Below are positions 45,734 through 56,987 of a stretch of DNA of 64,000 bases, one piece after another; position 1 is the stretch's first letter; every line of letters begins with the position of its first letter. The notes below the pieces were generated by a model. That model made no database searches. It saw nothing but the letters and a program-made list of their open reading frames with translations, and had not been told where the DNA came from. The position numbers were made by a program, and so were the translations under genes. Source of the DNA: Adiantum capillus-veneris (taxonomy: Eukaryota; Streptophyta; Polypodiopsida; Polypodiales; Pteridaceae); assembly GCA_014529385.2 (NCBI GenBank), contig CM043963.1, positions 76,084,412 to 76,148,411 of the forward strand. Direction: 5' to 3'.

Positions 45734-47250
45734 TATTGCTTGTGTTTGATTTCAGCGTAGTCATAAAAAAAGGAATGACACAAAAGAGAGCCGATCATCC
45801 TTTGCGATTGTTCCATGGAGAAGCACTTGAAGGTATTGATGATGACCTTCTAGATTTGTATCTAATTAACGTTAAAATGGTCCCAAGGTGGAGTGAAGAG
45901 GTCATCCCTCTAGGGTCATTACATGTAGCAAGACCACCATCAATCATTCATCAGACCATAAATATCCAGCTTTTAGCTCGACAACTTTATAAGAAAGGTA
46001 AGGAAAAGATTCTGCGACTATGTGTACAGCCGAACGAGAACGAATACTACTCAAAATAGCTCATATACAACACGTGGGGTTTTATAATGGGGAACCACAA
46101 TCATACCAAAGAGTAATCAGACTTGGGGTCTATTGGCAAAACATGGAAAAAAGTGTCCATAATTACGTAAAATCATGTGAAGCCTGTAAAAAGAAACCTC
46201 CAGTGGAACATGCCACACTCTTTAGAGTAATGGGAGCGCCCAAATGGATTATTTACATTATTGAGTACTTAAACACTAAGACCTTCCCAGAGGGATGGAG
46301 TAAGGCATGAATGAGACCTGTAAAGGAGGAAGAAAATCACTATGTATTGATTTCAAACCAACTGTATCGACGACGGGGAAAGGACAATTGATTATGATTG
46401 TGTGCTATTGAAAGCGAATATTTCTCCATCCTAGAACAAGAACACTCAGGCCATTCAGGTGGACATTTTTTTTGCTAACAAAATCGCAAAGCTCATACTT
46501 CATGTAGAAATATGGTGGCCAACACTGTTCAAAGACGCGGAGACATATGTAAAACGGTGTGATGAATGCCAACGCACTAAAGCATCTCTACGGAGAGATG
46601 AATGCCATTACGGATGATGATAGGATTTTGAGACTCTGCCAAATGGGGCACAGATTTATAGGCCCCATTATACCTTCTACATACCGCACGCACACATAAT
46701 ATATCATAGTAGCAAAAAATTATTTGACCAATGGGTGGAAGCGAAAGCAACACAAAAAAACGAACGAACTACGACACACTTTCTATTTGAAAACATCTTT
46801 ACCAGATACAATCTACCCATTGATATTGTGAGTGATCGAGGAAAACAGTTTGTAAACACTGTCATTGAAAGTGATGAATTCATGGTGGTTTGTCGCAAAT
46901 CAGCACCCTACCACCCCCAAGCTAACAGACAAGCAAAGAGTACCAATAAAATCTTATGCACGATGCTAACAAAAATAGTGAGTAGCTCAAGAACTGATTG
47001 GGACCTAAAGCTATACTCAGCGCTATGGGCTTATAGGGTAGCATTTAAAACTTCCATAGAAACCTCTCCATTTAACCTTGTGTTTGGGATTAATGCGATT
47101 CTACCCATGGAGTTCTTGATTTCCACGCTTAGAGTCGCAACACAGTTAGGGTGGATGGGACACAAACTATATGAAAGACTAGACATCTTGGAACAAGTAG
47201 ATGAAACTAGATTAAGGGCAGTAGCAAGAATATATGCTCAAAAACAATAA
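45734..47250 (+). pseudogene. Integrase of element B with two zinc modules
   Basis: Two successive zinc-binding modules: the first ends KSCEACKK (about 46170-46195), the second has EHSGHSGGHF and ends KRCDECQR (about 46555-46580), with KWIIYIIEYLNTKTFPEGW between. The core has Asp in KWGTD (about 46640), Asp in IVSDRGKQF (about 46830), but the catalytic Glu is Lys (NRQAKSTN, AAG at 46936-46938). The core frame 46735-47250 is otherwise open. Further stops in the zinc part make it dead. Confidence 0.8.
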
Positions 47251-47660
47251 ATGAAGGCTTTCCATGACCAACATGTAATTAGCCAAGGAGTTCCAAAAAG
47301 GGGATTACGTTTTGGTGTATACCCTAAAGCAACACTTCAAAAAACTCAAAAAGCAAGGGATGGGGCCTTTTGTAATACATGATATATCGCAAAGTGGTGC
47401 CACGTAGGTGAGGAGATGCCTGATTGGATAAGTGCGTGTAGGTCAAAAAGAAAATCTTCTCCCGTTGACACAAGAAGAGATACAAACAATTCATGCGGAA
47501 AAACAACGAAAAAATTGAGCCCATGCTATCCAGAAACAGGCTAAAAAAGAAGCTAGAATCAGAATACTGAAGCGGAAGGAACAATCAAACCATAAGGAAA
47601 ATTGGCAACAAAGCAAAGGCCTCAATCCTTCTCTAGTAGCATCAATTCAACGGACCCCAC
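47251..47660 (+). pseudogene. Integrase C-terminal part and linker of element B
   Basis: Frameshifted; pieces such as GPFVIHDISQSGAT and LPLTQEEIQTIHAEKQR, then a lysine/glutamine-rich stretch likely to form a helix. Leads to PR2. Confidence 0.55.
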
Positions 47661-48020
47661 ATGGTTAGGTGGCATAGATCTACGAATTTTTCTTCAACTT
47701 TTGATGGCTCCACTGAGCGCGCATTAGTGGACACTATGGCACAAACAAATGTTATCAACATTTTTAAAATGACAAGAGAACCTCTAATGCCAAATACTAT
47801 CGGGTTCAAGGTGGCCAACCAAGGAACAATGAATAACTTGGGTCACATCAATTTATCAATAACTGTCGATGGAAATGCTTATTCTCATCAATTTCATATA
47901 GTCGTGGATACATACCTTAATGAGGTAGTGATTCTTGTACTGCCATGGATACGTACATATAAATCCACCTCGAATTGGCAGAGTGATGCCTTACAACTCA
48001 TGTTAGATGACACGTCTTTT
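47661..48020 (+). pseudogene. Second aspartic-protease-like domain (PR2) of element B
   Basis: Part of an open frame (47661-48302). Active-site-like segment RALVDTMAQTNVI, where the Gly of D-T-G is Met; then FKVANQGTMNNLGHINLSI (flap-like) and VVILVLPWIRTYKST (matching I-L-G-x-x-W-L). So the fold pattern is kept while the catalytic triad is not. It follows integrase, as in A. Confidence 0.65.
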
Positions 48021-48655
48021 GCCACACCATTTGCACAGTCAGATCACCTATGGAAACCTCTTCTACCAACACCTGAACCTATACCACAAGGTTCTATAAA
48101 GACAATCAAGAAAATATGGGTAAAAAATTCCATTATGCAAGCCCATCCAAAGAAAATATGGATACCCAAAAGACATTGTACTGAAACTCAACCTACAGCA
48201 ATCCACCCAACCCAACAAACCCAAACCAAACCCAAACAAAAAAAGCTACAACTTTTGTTAAGACAACAAAGTCAATACAATCAAACCATCAACAACCAAT
48301 GAAAGTCATTTGGAAATGGAGACCAAAACCAACTCACCAAATGAATAACTCACTATCTTCAAAATCCACATCGAAGCAATTTCAGTGGCATCCAAAAAAG
48401 AGCCATCAATCTAAAGAAGATGCAATGTCAACACTACAAGGTTTCACCGTCAAAGATAGGGTGCATCTTCTCCAACTTCTTTTGTTTGGACCACGAAGCT
48501 TAACACCAACCTCATCATCAACAACCCCTAAACATACAGTTCAGAGCCCACATCTTGCACCGCATTTTGTTATTCCATGCATATCTTCCATTCGCATCCT
48601 AGAGCAACAGTATCTAGCTATGCATAGACACTTACTTCATACCCATGCACCTTGA
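48021..48655 (+). pseudogene. Tail of element B
   Basis: After PR2, with KKIWVKNS and KKIWIPKRH (the W-[VI]-P-K type repeat), then a threonine/glutamine/lysine-rich region. A stop at 48302 and a frameshift lead to 48299-48655. Weaker match to the tails of Z and B' than they have to each other. Confidence 0.5.
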
Positions 48656-48683
48656 CACATGTTCGTTTGGGACGACTCACTAT

Positions 48684-48697
48684 AGGAAGGAGGGGAA
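48684..48697 (+). other. Purine tract after the tail of element B
   Basis: AGGAAGGAGGGGAA, in the same relative place as the internal tracts of A and Z. No LTR start is evident after it. Confidence 0.55.
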
Positions 48698-49565
48698 CTA
48701 GCAGTAGGATGATCATTATTCTGTATATAATATTTTCTTGTTATCTATTTTCTTTTAACATTTTCTCAGAGTTTTTTAGCCCTTAGTAGGCATAATAAAG
48801 AGCCATATTGACACCATTCATGAAAAATAAAATGCAAGACTGAGAATATGTATATATGAGTGATTACAATTATTTTGGCAAAATTGTAGCCAATTAATAA
48901 CAATTATGGATAATTTTATATTATTTTTAAAAACCAAAATACTAAAAAGGGTAAATTTTTTTAAAAAAGTCACCCCAGAAAAGTCAGAATTGACTTCTGA
49001 GAGCAAACACCGAATCTTCAAAGCAAGGGATTCAAACATGGCAAATATGAAAAGGTTTGGCACCGGATGAATTTTGAGCCAACTTCTGAAGGATCAAAAC
49101 TACAGATTAAAGGCCATTCGTCGACCGAATACCCAAATGAGGAATGATTCAAGGCGTAGGTTATATGAATAGGAATATATGAGAAATGGAGGTAAGTATG
49201 AATGGGGCATTCCAAGTAGGTAGGGAACATATAATCAAAATGGGGCAAGTAAAGTTCATTTGCATTCATTGAGGGAGAGAGATAGCCAGAGAAGCTTAGA
49301 GAATTCTGTCGTATTTCTGCCTGATGCGACCACTATAGTAGCCCTTACTCCACCATATCTGAAAAGTATGATCATTAACCCTACAAGAACATTTGTAATT
49401 TCTCCACACTGGACCAGCAACACATATCAAATCAAAATCAAGACAAAAAATTTGCAAATTGTCAGAGACAATTGTGAAGTCCAAAACTTGTCCAAACCCA
49501 AAATCCTCTCATCAGTAGACGTGGTAGAATCATCCTAGGCAAAAATAATTGCAAAAGGAAATGGA

Positions 49566-49585
49566 ACATGGATAGCGATCCATGT
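49566..49585 (-). repeat. 20-bp near-palindrome
   Basis: ACATGGATAGCGATCCATGT, one base from the perfect palindrome; three further bases on each side also pair. Confidence 0.85.
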
Positions 49586-49677
49586 TCCCAAAACCCTAAA
49601 TCCCATAAAATTTGTGCAGTAAGTACCTCACAAGCCTAGAAACAAACTTACTACTTGGAATTAAAAAACATGTTCCA

Positions 49678-49697
49678 ACATGGATCACGATCCATGT
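49678..49697 (-). repeat. 20-bp near-palindrome
   Basis: ACATGGATCACGATCCATGT. Confidence 0.85.
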
Positions 49698-50602
49698 ACC
49701 TTAATGACAAAAGCAGAACACAAGTAGGCCATTGGCTGGAGGATGCAAAGGGATGATTAACCATGCAACTTAGGCAAAAATGGATCATAAAATCATTAAA
49801 ACCAAGTGATTTGGTACTTTCAGTCTGCAGCGGGTCATTTTTTATGTAACCAATGCTAAAATGATCCAACTTCCAAAAAACACTATGACATCGAGCTAGG
49901 GAAGGGAACATGAAGCTAACCCACTAACTAGAGTAGCATTTGGAACTTCGAGTGGCTTCATCCAAAAGAAGTACAAAGCAAAAATAAATCAGACAGTGTG
50001 TAAAACCCAAGGATCAAGAGAAGAAACACTAAAGGTCTGAATTGTGGTAAAACAAAGCAAAGGGATACTTATAAGGTCGTGAAAAATTGCCTGCATCAAT
50101 TTCTCACTTCTCATGAATCCAGAAAGTGATGAAACTTGGTGGGAAGTTGAGCAAGAAAGTGATTCTTTGGCACAAATCATCAGGAGTCAATGAACCATCA
50201 GATAATAGTCAAGGGTAGTGCTCCAAGTTGGATCCACAAAACAGATATGGTCAAAACGAGAAAAACATGACCATAAACTGGAAAGTTGAGTAAACTCAGG
50301 AAAAACAAGTCCAAACTTGGAAATTATTCACTAGTGTGCTAGGATGAACTATAGGAAAATGTGTGCAAAAGGGTCAAAGTTTGCGTTTTTCCGTTCCTCG
50401 ATAGCTTTTTTGGCCATTGCCTACCTCTAAAATCAACTTAAAATGGGTCTCAGAATGCCCCAGGAAAGAACAAAAAGAGTGGGAGCTGGAACCTTAGGAG
50501 ATCACTAATATCTTATCAAACGAGAAAGCTCACATCAGGGAACAAGAACTAGAAGCAATACCCGAAAACATTTTCATTGGGAAAATCCAAGCGGTAGATT
50601 GA

Positions 50603-51337
50603 GTGATAGTGAAGACCACCTTATTTCCAAAGGAATTGTGGATGTTAAACAAAAAATCCAAAGTGCTAGAAGGGGCCAGATGTCTACAGTTGGACAAATT
50701 CTTGAGATTACCGCCATGGGGAACAGATTTCCGGAGAGCCCATGAACTAATTATCTCCACTCAATACAATGGAGAAGCAACTCTAATCGACAAAGATGGG
50801 GCTACAATCAAGGTAAAAATCACCACAAAAATCATCAACAAAGCTCTTCACTTGCAGCACAAAACCCACAATTTATTGCGCAAAACAAAAGCAATAGATA
50901 ATGACAAGGAATTTCTAAAGCAGAGGGGACACAAATTGACCTTTCAAGATCTGATCTACTCGAAGACAAAGCTGCCACTGTGGTTAATATCTCAACACTT
51001 CAAAGTGCAAAAGCCACCACGCTACATGGAACCAATTTTGCACATGGCAGTGGTCATGGCAATGGGACTAGCTGAAAGAAGGGTGGTCAACTGCAACTTT
51101 GGCCATTACATCCTTGACAATATAGTGGAAGCAAGCATCAAAGGAAGTCATAAAAGAAAATCATATATGAATAATGGACCAATGCTGAACAAAATTGTCT
51201 ACCAGGCCTCAAGCATGATTGATGAACTACCACCTGCAGAAGCACAGTTGGATCTAATTCGTAAATCCAAAAGAGAGTTGAAGCCGATGGCAGAACCATC
51301 TACAAAACCACTACCAAAGATAAAGCAAACAAGATAA
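50603..51337 (+). CDS. Unrecognised protein, N-terminal part of a decayed gene
   Basis: 244 codons open. The product looks globular: RLPPWGTDFRRAHELI, ATLIDKDGATIKVKI, LPLWLISQHFKVQKPPRYM, HMAVVMAMGLAERRVVNC. I recognise no named domain; it has the feel of plant transposon-associated proteins. The TAA at its end (51335) is followed in the same frame by SSRKHDSYNEAIES and a 102-codon charged segment, so the stop is probably a mutation. The upstream region has the palindromes found near B' gag, which hints at a retroelement leader. Confidence 0.5.
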   Translation: MIVKTTLFPKELWMLNKKSKVLEGARCLQLDKFLRLPPWGTDFRRAHELIISTQYNGEATLIDKDGATIKVKITTKIINKALHLQHKTHNLLRKTKAIDNDKEFLKQRGHKLTFQDLIYSKTKLPLWLISQHFKVQKPPRYMEPILHMAVVMAMGLAERRVVNCNFGHYILDNIVEASIKGSHKRKSYMNNGPMLNKIVYQASSMIDELPPAEAQLDLIRKSKRELKPMAEPSTKPLPKIKQTR

Positions 51338-53690
51338 AGCTCAAGAAAACATGACTCTTACAACGAGGCAATAGAATCAGATGTGCCAAACAGCGAGGAT
51401 GAAGCTATGTCAAAGGATAGAGAATCTCCCTCAGCGTATCAGTCTTCAGAGGAGGGAAAAGATGATGAGTTCACAATTAGACAAACAATACTAAAGATAA
51501 TATCTACCAAAGCTACAGATGTAATTCCCATTACACAAGCACGAAGAACTATGGAAAAAGCTCAAGCACAAAGGGAGAGACTTCGTCAACAAAGGAATGA
51601 GGAAAAAAGAAGTCTTGGAACAAATGAAAACGATGAAAGAGAGGACGAGGAGGACATGCCTTTGCAACACAAAAATCTAAATCTCTAGAAAGAATCAAAG
51701 AGCATAAAGGAAGAGAGACAATAGAAAATCTGAATATTGCCTGTGAGATGCGGTACAAATTCAGAACGAGCTTAAATGCAAGATGGAACAAAGGGAAAGA
51801 GAATAATCAAAACGCCCACACGTCGATGACTTTGAATCATCAGACGAGTCTAACAAGGCAGAGAAGATAGACAACACTAAGAAGGCAGAAAATCAAGAGG
51901 AGGAAGGTAGTTTAGACACAATTGAAAGTCACATAGAAAACACGCCATCACCAATCAAGGCAAAAATACCTTTCCCTACTCAAGAATCAGATAATCCAAA
52001 GGTCAAAAAGGAGAAAAAGGAGTACACCATGGACATACCTGAATAGACAACGGACAAAGTGCTACCAAGAAAACAAATAGTTCAAGAAGATGAGACAATA
52101 GTTCCAAAGATCACCACAACTCTAGCGGTCAATGAAGCACAATAAGAACAAGCAAAGATAATAGAAGAAACAATGACAATAGAGACTGGCACTTCCGATC
52201 AAGGTAAAAAAGAACAACAAAAGACAAGGTCGCCTCGTTCGCAGGCTGTGGTAGATGAAGGGACACAAAGGATTAGGTCTTTTGACATTGACTCATATTT
52301 GGAACAGATCAAGCTCCAATTTCAATGCCAAAGAGCACTCTACAACCTACACAAATTAGAGCTGGAAGACACCAAGAAGGAAGAAACCAAAGCAGCCAAA
52401 CACAATCTAGAACTGCAAAATAGGATCGAGGAGTTACAAACAGTTTAATTACAACTCCAGTTAGAACTACAAAGAGAGAAAGACAATGCTGCTTATTACT
52501 ACAAGGAAGTTCAAGCATTCAATGAAATAAACACAAATTTGCAGGTAGAGTAGCAACAACTAGAGGAAGAGTTCACCAAAGAGAAGAATCAAAACAAAAA
52601 ACTCAGAGAGTCATATGCAGTGGTGAGCAAGACTCTTACACAACTCTTAGCCTCGCAAGAGATACCAACCTCAACAAGTATGTCAGTTAAACTGACTTCG
52701 CTGACACAAGAAATACAGGATCTAAAGATTGCCATTGCTCAAGAAAAGTACGACAGACAAATCCCAACAACAAGACATTGAGCTTTACAAAAATCTAAAG
52801 ATGAGGAGATTGAATAGCTACATAAACAACTGGCCAAAGCAAAGGAGGACATGGCTGCTCATGGCGCGATGCATTGGGTGAATTTTCAAATAAAAGATCA
52901 AACCAGGATGCAAGCCCAGCCACATGCACTGTAGAATTCTCACACACAATATGAGAGAAGTAGTTGATGCTGGAAACTCAATATGCAGATATGCCTAGTA
53001 CGAGCACAGAAACAACAATACATGAGTTTGAAGATCCAACCAATACACCAATCTCCAAAACTGCCAAAGATAAAATTTGACTGCAATATGAGCTCAAGGT
53101 GTTGGAGTCAGATGCCCTTCTCATGATTACACTTGATGAAGTGGTGAAGAATTTGGGGCATGAAATGATTGCGGTTCCATTGATGAGGCAGGAGGCTCTC
53201 TTATGGAAAAGAAAAATACTACCTACCATCAAGCCCAATCTCAAAGGTGATTATAGGGATGGTCCTATAACTATTGTACAAGTACAAACAATCATCAATA
53301 CTCAACCTTCTTGGCAAAAGAAATGGTTCGAGAGGCGTCCAAGAGATCAAACATATTACAAGAATGCTCCACAACATCTTTGTATCGACCCGACCTACTG
53401 TCCCATCAACAGAAGGCGATCCTAGGATAGTTTCTATTCGTGGAAAAGGAGGAATCCCAAACTCCGAGAACTTTTTCGAGCGATGATAAAATCGAGCGAG
53501 TTAATGAGAGGAACTTTATCAAAACACACACAACCAAGAGTTCATGTAAGTCACTCATTTCTTCCCTTGAGAGACTAAATAAATGGGCCCTATACCTCCT
53601 AAAGATGGCGGTTAAATTTAAGGAGGCTATGCTAAGCAAGAGGTATATGCCATCGAGCTTGACATTGGATAACTCTTGAGCTTGTTCTTT
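51338..53690 (+). pseudogene. Coiled-coil and C-terminal part of the unrecognised gene
   Basis: Continues 50603-51337. First a charged linker (51383-51688), then, after stops and frameshifts, a long heptad-like Glu/Gln/Lys/Leu-rich coiled coil (about 52280-52870, e.g. LELQNRIEELQ and ELQREKDNAAYYYKE), and a C-terminal segment (53099-53425 and 53440-53679) with EVVKNLGHEMIAVPL and SWQKKWFERRPRDQ. If repaired it would be about 1000 residues. No polymerase or nuclease motif. Confidence 0.45.
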
Positions 53691-53851
53691 CTTGTGTTTT
53701 TTCTAGCAAGTAAAAGAAACCTTGTAGACTTTCCATTGCCCAAAGGAATTCTCTAAGTTTGTGAAGATCATTTTCTCCAAACACTGGTCTAACATTGCTA
53801 ACATGTTGTTTGCAGGCCTTCCTATGCATCAATGCTCAACCTTGCAAGCAA

Positions 53852-53869
53852 CCCCCCCCCCTCCCCCCC
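53852..53869. repeat. C-rich homopolymer run
   Basis: Ten C, one T, seven C. Confidence 0.95.
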
Positions 53870-54130
53870 TTTCTCTTAGTTTTGCACTATATTTGAGTAT
53901 TTTTCAGCTCTTTGCTCATGGGGCAGCTTTAGTAGGCGCCTATTATCAGTATTTTAGGGTGCTACAAATTGAGACCGCCACCTATTTGTTGATATTTGTT
54001 GACCGGTATCATTATCCTCGTTGTTTTTTATTTAGCATTTATGGTGAATCTACCAATATCCCAAAAGACAAATTGATCTTCGAATGTATGCAAGAAGTTT
54101 GTGTTGCATCGACTACTTCATGCTTGTCTC

Positions 54131-54133
<3 letters not shown>

Positions 54134-54181
<48 letters not shown>

Positions 54182-54183
54182 CG
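54134..54183. repeat. (TG)n(CG)n microsatellite
   Basis: About 19 TG units followed by five CG units, an alternating purine-pyrimidine run of the kind that can adopt Z-DNA. Confidence 0.9.
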
Positions 54184-54377
54184 TTATCTTGAAGGCTTCT
54201 CCCAAAATTGAGACGTTGACATGCGTAGAAGCTTTAGGCTCGTTTTGGTAGATGCAATTTAGAGGCCTTTTGTAGATGGTGTTGATGGGTAAGAGGAAAG
54301 GTGTCTTTCTTTGTGCTTAAGGAGTGAGGAAGAAATAAAGATAAAGAAATAAAACGAGAGTTTGAAGAAAAGAACCC

Positions 54378-54382
54378 ATAAT
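54378..54382. repeat. Target duplication of F, left (ATAAT)
   Basis: Identical to 56228-56232. Confidence 0.9.
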
Positions 54383-54658
54383 TGTTGGGCTCAAGCCCTT
54401 TTTGATCAGGCGTGGGAAAAGCCTCTTATAGGCATGCAGTAGAGACTCAGTTAGAGCTCAAGTTTTGCATGGAGTTTTGTGGCTTTATATCCTTTGAAAG
54501 ACTTATATACAATGAGCAATAACAATAGAATAGCGTGTGTTATTTTTGCTTTGGCTTGTGTCAAATCTCTCTCTCTCTCCATCTCTCGTCCTCTGTAGCA
54601 CCACATAGCTCCTTGCCATGGCCCTTAGGTGGCATCCTCCCTAGCTCCAACCCAAACA
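54383..54658 (+). repeat. 5' LTR of element F
   Basis: 276 bp; differs from the 3' LTR mainly by a short CT run (about 14 bp against 82 bp). Confidence 0.9.
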
Positions 54659-54659
54659 C

Positions 54660-54671
54660 TGGTATCAGAGC
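54660..54671 (+). other. Primer-binding site of element F
   Basis: TGGTATCAGAGC, one base after the LTR. Confidence 0.9.
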
Positions 54672-55891
54672 CCTACTAGGCCTCGGCTCTCGGCCCTCGA
54701 CTCAGCGCGCAGGAACTGCTGCCTGCAGAGAGGAAGGACGCACAGTCGACCTACTGGAGGCCAGCAAAATCGGAATCTACTGAATCGCCCTGGCATGCTT
54801 ACACTATTTCGACACTTGAGCAACTCCTGAATTGGAGTACACAGTTTGCTGCAAGTCAAACAAACCTCACAGCGTCGTCGTCATCTGTTGCGCCATCTCT
54901 ACACAGAGAAATTTTGCCCTTTTTGTTTTCATTTTCACACTATGACTATAGTGTCATTCCTATTTTTAGCCTTGGTCAAGAAGTGCTTCACACACATCAC
55001 CTCGATAAAAGACATACTCACTCACACCCTCATCAAGTAATCTGTGCGCATTTTGGTGAGTGTCTTCAAGTTCGATAGCTGCCAATTTCAGTTTCAGCAA
55101 TTTCGACAATCAAATTCAATTGTCTGTCGAATATGGCATCAAAAGTCAACATGCACACAAATCGACAAGATCCCACACTCGGAAAAGTTTTTTTTACAAA
55201 TACAGCTTCTCAAAACAATGAAGTGGTGCAAGAAAGCTTCAAGACAAGCTTTTCTCACCGTATATCAAAACTCTTCAAAAGTTCAAGTCGGCAAGGATGA
55301 GGCAAACAAGTTTTTTATACGCGGAGTTCCACTAAGGCCAAAGAAGATTTGCTTCGAGAACCAAGAGGTACATCAAAAGATGTTGAACATCCAGATCCAC
55401 TTCGAGACCACAGTACAAGTCTTTCATGAGCTATTTTTTGCCAGTTTAGTGTCATAGTTTTGTTTCAACTTTTGTCTATTGTCAAAACCATCATAAACTT
55501 TCAGTCAAAGCCTTATTTTTGCATATAAATTGTCAACTATTGTCATGCCATGTCAAAATTTGTACGGGTTATAGACACTGCCACACAAAGATAAGTGGTA
55601 AGACCTCCCAAATTTTGTCAGTTCTCAGCCCATTTTTGTTGCATTCTCATGAGGTTACTGGGTACACCTTAAACCCAAGGTTTGGCAGTGAACCAAAAAC
55701 TCCATTTTTGGTAGCTATTTTTTGGACCTACACCCTATCTGTTCAAGGGGGAGTTACTCACCTAGCACCAGGTTATGGATACACCAAAAATCCTTGGTTG
55801 TGAGAGAACCTCAAACTCACGGTTATCGAGGACACCAAAAACTCGAGGCATCATGAGAGTGACCTATCCAATTCGGGCTTGAGGGGTGGAT
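54672..55891 (+). other. Internal region of element F
   Basis: No coding motif; short ORFs such as 55044-55457 have no family match. GAGGGGTGGA at 55881-55890 is the polypurine tract. Confidence 0.6.
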
Positions 55892-56072
55892 TGTTGGGTT
55901 CAAGCCCTTTTGGGTCAGCCGTGGGAAAAGCCTCTTATAGGCATGTAGTAGAGACTCAGTTAGAGCTCAAGTTTTGCATGGATTTTTGTGGCTTTATATC
56001 CTTTGAAAGGCTTATATGCAATGAACAATAACAATAGAATAGCGTGTTTTATTTTTGCTTTGGCTTGTGTCG

Positions 56073-56159
<87 letters not shown>

Positions 56160-56227
56160 CTCTGCAGCACCACACAGCTTCTCGCCATGGCCCTCAGGCG
56201 GCATCCTCCCTAGCTCCAACCCCAACA
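55892..56227 (+). repeat. 3' LTR of element F
   Basis: 336 bp, ends CCCCAACA. Confidence 0.9.
56075..56156. repeat. (CT)n microsatellite in 3' LTR of F
   Basis: 82 bp of CT, far longer than in the 5' LTR. Confidence 0.95.
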
Positions 56228-56232
56228 ATAAT
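56228..56232. repeat. Target duplication of F, right (ATAAT)
   Basis: Identical to 54378-54382. Confidence 0.9.
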
Positions 56233-56474
56233 ATCTTTGATCCTCAAAGTATAACTGGAAAATTGCAATGCTGTCTGCTCTAGCCCCCTCACAAAACTAG
56301 TAGATCTTGATCGTGTCTCTCTTTATTGCCCTATCTACATATGCATCTAGCCAACAACAACATTTGATTCTAGTGACAATTCTATATCCATATAAATCAA
56401 TGTGATGATGAAGCCACTTGTAGAGAGCTAAAGAATGTGACGCTCATATCCTTGTGCCAGTGGGGAAAGGGAGC

Positions 56475-56555
<81 letters not shown>

Positions 56556-56637
56556 AAATATACTCCCTCCCTAAATTTACTAGCCATATAGTATCAATAC
56601 AAGCACATGAATTTACTAACCAGACTACGACACCTAT
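56233..56637. other. Spacer between F and Z
   Basis: No gene seen. Contains a (CT)n run at 56478-56553. Confidence 0.5.
56478..56553. repeat. (CT)n microsatellite
   Basis: About 38 CT units, not inside a recognised LTR. Confidence 0.95.
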
Positions 56638-56835
56638 TGTTAACCCTCACGGCACACGGACACCCATCACCTACGACGGACGTGTATTATGTATTTGGTA
56701 GAGTCAGGTACCGGGCTTGTCGGACCAATAGGAAAAGGGTAGGAGTGATCGCCGATGAGAGGCGCACTTTAACTTGGACATTCAAGGGTTTAGTTGGCTA
56801 AGCATGGGCGCCCAAGTGTGAATGGGGTGAGCTCC

Positions 56836-56843
56836 TATAAAAG
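56836..56843 (+). promoter_or_regulatory. TATA box of element Z LTR
   Basis: TATAAAAG, about 200 bp into the LTR, shared with A. Transcription should begin some 30 bp downstream. Confidence 0.65.
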
Positions 56844-56931
56844 CCAACTAAACCTAATTTTTACTCATTCTCTCATTTGTGCAATTGAAGAGTGCTCTTG
56901 CTCCATCTCCATCTTCTTCTTCTTCACCTCC

Positions 56932-56932
56932 T

Positions 56933-56980
<48 letters not shown>

Positions 56981-56987
56981 TGTGTGC
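56932..56987. repeat. (TG)n(AG)n(TG)n microsatellite in the Z LTR
   Basis: Compound tract at the place of the pure TG tract in the A LTR. Confidence 0.9.

Larger units (their letters stand above)
42952..48697 (+). mobile_element. Element B: family-B Ty3/gypsy element, 5' truncated
   Basis: Order: end of gag, PR1, RT, RNase H, integrase with two zinc modules, PR2, tail, purine tract. It starts inside gag at LTR R and has no recognisable LTR of its own in the window. Full of stops and frameshifts. It shows what B' lost. Confidence 0.85.
48698..50602 (+). other. Noncoding region with two palindromes
   Basis: No supported gene. Holds palindromes at 49566-49585 and 49678-49697, in the opposite orientation to the array at 26843-33537 (judged from the flanking GGAAC and GTACC), 112 bp apart, as the first two in that array are 113 bp apart. 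It lies upstream of the unknown gene at 50603. Confidence 0.5.
53691..54382 (+). other. Region without supported genes
   Basis: Contains a C-rich run and a TG/GC microsatellite; the short ORFs across them are not supported. Confidence 0.5.
54383..56227 (+). mobile_element. Element F: 1.85-kb non-coding LTR element
   Basis: Complete structure: LTRs TGTTGGG...CAAACA/CCAACA, primer-binding site TGGTATCAGAGC, polypurine tract, and a perfect 5-bp target duplication ATAAT. The 1.2-kb inside has no gag or pol motif in any frame I could see. The tRNA-Met site and LTR ends suggest a Copia-dependent element of the TRIM or small LARD kind. Confidence 0.9.

Noticed and set aside
49057-49075. TGGCACCGG as a primer-binding site
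   Set aside because: No LTR end precedes it and it matches no tRNA end I can support.
56044-56283. ORFs rich in Leu-Ser through CT tracts
   Set aside because: They are translations of a microsatellite within an LTR.
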